Shown here: positions 62,213-64,000 of the stretch, piece after piece | Numbering within the stretch: position 1 is the stretch's first letter | How the letters are laid out: every line of letters starts with the position of its first letter | NCBI RefSeq assembly: GCF_041380365.1 | Contig: NZ_CP159981.1 | Location: 1,550,001 to 1,614,000, forward strand | Source of the DNA: Buchananella sp. 14KM1171 | Lineage (GTDB): Bacteria > Actinomycetota > Actinomycetes > Actinomycetales > Actinomycetaceae | Reading direction: 5' to 3' | DNA length: 64,000 bases | The notes under the pieces: generated by a model | What the model was told of the DNA's origin: nothing | The model's database searches: none | What the model saw: the letters and a program-made list of their open reading frames with translations, nothing else | Program-made: the position numbers and the translations under genes

Positions 62213-62360
62213 TAGGGGAGCTGACGGGGTGTCACTACCGGGGGTGTGTGAGCTTGAAGCGGAAAGCTGGTGACGCGATGTCAGGAAAGTTGGGGGAGGT
62301 GGTGGGGTGGGATGGTTTTTGGGCGTTGGGGGTGGTGGCTGCAGCCTGGTGAAGGTGGCT

Positions 62361-62500
62361 CCAACTAGACGTTTGGGGTCTCGACTCGACGTTCGGGGTC
62401 TCGACTAGACGTTCGGGGCTTCAACTCGACGTTAGTCGGGGGTCTAACGTCGAGTTGAAGGGTCAAACGTCGAGTTGAAGGGCCTTTCGTCTAGTTTCGC
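62361..62500. repeat. Mirrored 20-bp-period word array, word CTCGACGTT (second copy)
   Basis: Four blocks with ACTMGACGTT begin at 62361, 62381, 62401 and 62421; three blocks with the opposite word (AACGTCGAGTTGAAGG) begin at 62441, 62461 and 62481, at exactly 20 bp. The word and the following TTGAAGG match the array at 38741. Confidence 0.92.
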
Positions 62501-62523
62501 GCCGGCCGGGGAGGAGGCGGGGC

Positions 62524-62709
62524 GGCGCGAACGTCGAGGTTGGGCCACGCCCCACCCGGGAGGAGGCGGCGCGAACGTCGAGGTTGGGGCACGCCCCACC
62601 CGGGAGGAGGCGGGGCGGCGCGAACGTCGAGGTTGGGGCACGCCCCACCGGGGAGGCGGCGGCGCGAACGTCGAGGTTGGGCCACGCCCCACCCGGGAGG
62701 AGGCGGCGC
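62524..62709 (+). repeat. 44-49-bp tandem repeat, four units
   Basis: GGCGCGAACGTCGAGGTTGG begins at 62524, 62568, 62617 and 62661, each followed by CACGCCCCACC and GGGAGGAGGCGG. It carries the same AACGTCGAG word as the adjacent mirrored array, but in one orientation. No gene is visible. Confidence 0.93.
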
Positions 62710-62746
62710 GGCGCGCTCAGCCCGCGCCTCACTGGTCGGCGCGCGC

Positions 62747-63682
62747 TCAGCCCAGCGGGGTCTTGTAGCACAGGTAGGCCAGGCGGATCGCCTCCTGGCG
62801 TCCCTTCAGGATGCCGGACTGGATCACCCCGACCACGCCGGTGAGCACCGAGATGATTCCCAGCCCGGAGGAGAGCACGGCGGTGGGCAGGCGCGGCACC
62901 AGTCCGGTCTGCGCGAACTCCCAGATCACGGGCACGCCCAGGCCCAGGCTGGCCAGCGCGAACAGGGTGGCCCACAGGCCGTAGAACAGGGTGGGGCGCT
63001 CGTGGGAGAGCAGGCGCCAGATCAGTCCCAGGATCTTGAAGCCGTCGCGGAAGGTGTTGAGCTTGGACTCGCTGCCCTCGGGCCGGTCCTTGAAGCCCAC
63101 CCCGTACTCGCGCTGCGGGATGCGCAGGGACATGGAGTGGACGGTCAGCTCCGTCTCGATCTCGAACTCGCGCGACAGCGCCGGGAAGGACTTCACGAAA
63201 CGGCGCGAGAAGATGCGGTAGCCGGAGAGCATGTCCGTCACCTTCTCCTTGAACAGCCAGCTCACCAGCGCGTTGAACGCCTTGTTGCCCTGCGCGTGCC
63301 CCGGACGGAAGGCGGAGTTGTCCTTGTCGTCCTCGCGGCAGCCGAGCACGTGGTCCAGGTTCTCCTTCACCAGCAGCTCGATCATTGCGGGCGCTGCGGC
63401 AGCGTCGTAGGTGTCATCGCCGTCGATCATCAGGTAGACGTCGGCGTCCACGTCGGCAAAGGCGCGGCGCACCACGTTTCCCTTGCCCTTGCGGCCCTCG
63501 AAACGCACGATCGCGCCGGCCTCGCGCGCGACCTCGCTGGTGCGGTCGGTGGAGTTGTTGTCGTAAACGTAGATGTCCATCGAGGGGACGGCGGCGCGCA
63601 GGTCTGCCACTACGGTGGCGATGGCCGCCTCCTCGTTGTAGCAGGGGATGATCGCGGCGATCTTCAGGTCGGCTAGGTTCAC
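62747..63682 (-). CDS. Family 2 glycosyltransferase, membrane-associated
   Basis: This 311-aa GT-A enzyme has AAIIPCYNEEAAIATV, DNNSTDRT, IDGDDTYDA (DXD-like) and DMLSGYRIFSRRF, with two C-terminal helices (~240-290). It resembles polyprenyl-phosphate sugar transferases and related envelope enzymes. The GTG at 63682 gives the normal family start; the frame upstream to 63850 is low-quality. It is divergent from the membrane protein at the right edge. Donor and acceptor are unknown. Confidence 0.88.
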   Translation of the reverse strand: MNLADLKIAAIIPCYNEEAAIATVVADLRAAVPSMDIYVYDNNSTDRTSEVAREAGAIVRFEGRKGKGNVVRRAFADVDADVYLMIDGDDTYDAAAAPAMIELLVKENLDHVLGCREDDKDNSAFRPGHAQGNKAFNALVSWLFKEKVTDMLSGYRIFSRRFVKSFPALSREFEIETELTVHSMSLRIPQREYGVGFKDRPEGSESKLNTFRDGFKILGLIWRLLSHERPTLFYGLWATLFALASLGLGVPVIWEFAQTGLVPRLPTAVLSSGLGIISVLTGVVGVIQSGILKGRQEAIRLAYLCYKTPLG

Positions 63683-63821
63683 GGCAGGCCTTAACTCGTC
63701 AGGGCACGGAGAAACGCGGGTCTGTGGATGGACCACGACCACACTACCGCGCCGCGCCCCTGCGCTCCGAAGAAACGGCCGGGTTAGGGTGGAGTGGTTG
63801 AACGGTTCAAGGGAGTTGCTG

Positions 63822-64000
63822 GTGAACGCTACTGCACTCGTTTTGCCCACCCTGCTTAGCGCGCTCGTCTACGTGGCGCCCGGTGCGGCCCTGGCGTATG
63901 CGATCCGCAAGCGCGGCGTGGACGTGCTGCTTTTCGCGCCCGTCTTGTCCGTGGGACTGGTTGGTGGCGCGGCCATCTTGTTGGGGAAGGCGGGGTTGCC
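63822..64000 (+). CDS. Membrane protein, 3' end outside the window
   Basis: The first ~59 codons from a GTG at 63822 (AGGGAG upstream) encode two hydrophobic helices separated by IRKRGVD. The pattern fits the large multi-helix membrane proteins that often sit beside family 2 glycosyltransferases in actinobacteria, but too little is present to name a family. Confidence 0.6.
   Translation, partial: MNATALVLPTLLSALVYVAPGAALAYAIRKRGVDVLLFAPVLSVGLVGGAAILLGKAGL

Noticed and set aside
62361..62709. CRISPR array or attachment site
   Set aside because: Units are too short (20 bp) or directly adjacent (44-49 bp), orientation flips in the middle, and no cas gene is near.

Overview
The window looks like a chromosomal segment of a high-GC Gram-positive actinobacterium, most likely Actinomycetales and Actinomycetaceae-like. 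Supporting signs are the high-GC codon use with many GTG starts, a WXG100 protein, LytR_C, DUF3027 and DUF2520 genes, an actinobacterial c-di-AMP (ydaO) riboswitch in front of an NlpC/P60 protein, a DtxR-type repressor, and very large secreted glycosidases ending in triple cell-wall-binding (CW_binding_2) repeats. No species is assigned, and all family names come from reading motifs, not from a search.

Layout. 1-3.2 kb: the 3' end of a membrane protein gene, a DsbA-like thiol oxidoreductase, tRNA-Thr and a GDSL hydrolase. 3.3-16.1 kb: two divergent giant secreted enzymes, an amylopullulanase (2324 aa) and a sialidase fused to a GH123-like module (1805 aa), with the same type of wall anchor but different repetitive linkers. 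16.2-19.7 kb: ung, a LytR_C protein and groEL under two tandem CIRCE operators. 19.8-25.4 kb: a type VII secretion toxin island with a WXG100 protein, an unknown 148-aa protein, a toxin with a TNT-like (NAD+ glycohydrolase) C-terminus, and five tandem, mosaic, immunity-like paralogues. 25.5-28.1 kb: an IS1634-like insertion sequence flanked by a 454-bp direct repeat that copies the 3' end of the neighbouring HD-family gene.

28-41 kb: a degenerate HD-domain protein, a two-component system, two bacterial PH-domain membrane proteins, DUF2520-panC-panD-lysS (pantothenate and lysyl-tRNA), a nitroreductase, a uridine-kinase-like NTPase and a NYN-domain protein. 41-50.6 kb: a cold-shock protein with DUF3027, a purine permease, serC, dtxR, riboswitch-controlled NlpC/P60, a universal stress protein, tRNA-Arg and a CDF metal exporter. 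50.7-58.4 kb: two GntR/ABC modules on either side of glgP. 58.5-64 kb: a heterodimeric ABC transporter pair behind a DtxR-like iron box, a family 2 glycosyltransferase, and the 5' end of a membrane protein gene.

How the parts connect. The large wall-bound enzymes suggest a host-associated organism feeding on starch or glycogen and on sialylated, GalNAc-containing glycans, with glgP acting on internal glycogen. The dtxR product is the natural candidate regulator of the iron-box ABC pair. The toxin island is the most likely recently acquired cargo, because it is visibly more A/T-rich than its surroundings. Intergenic regions are unusual: four of them carry arrays of a short word repeated at exactly 20-bp spacing and then mirrored in the opposite orientation, with a different word at three kinds of locus. 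I do not recognise this architecture, and together with the mosaic immunity array it is the most novel-looking signal here.
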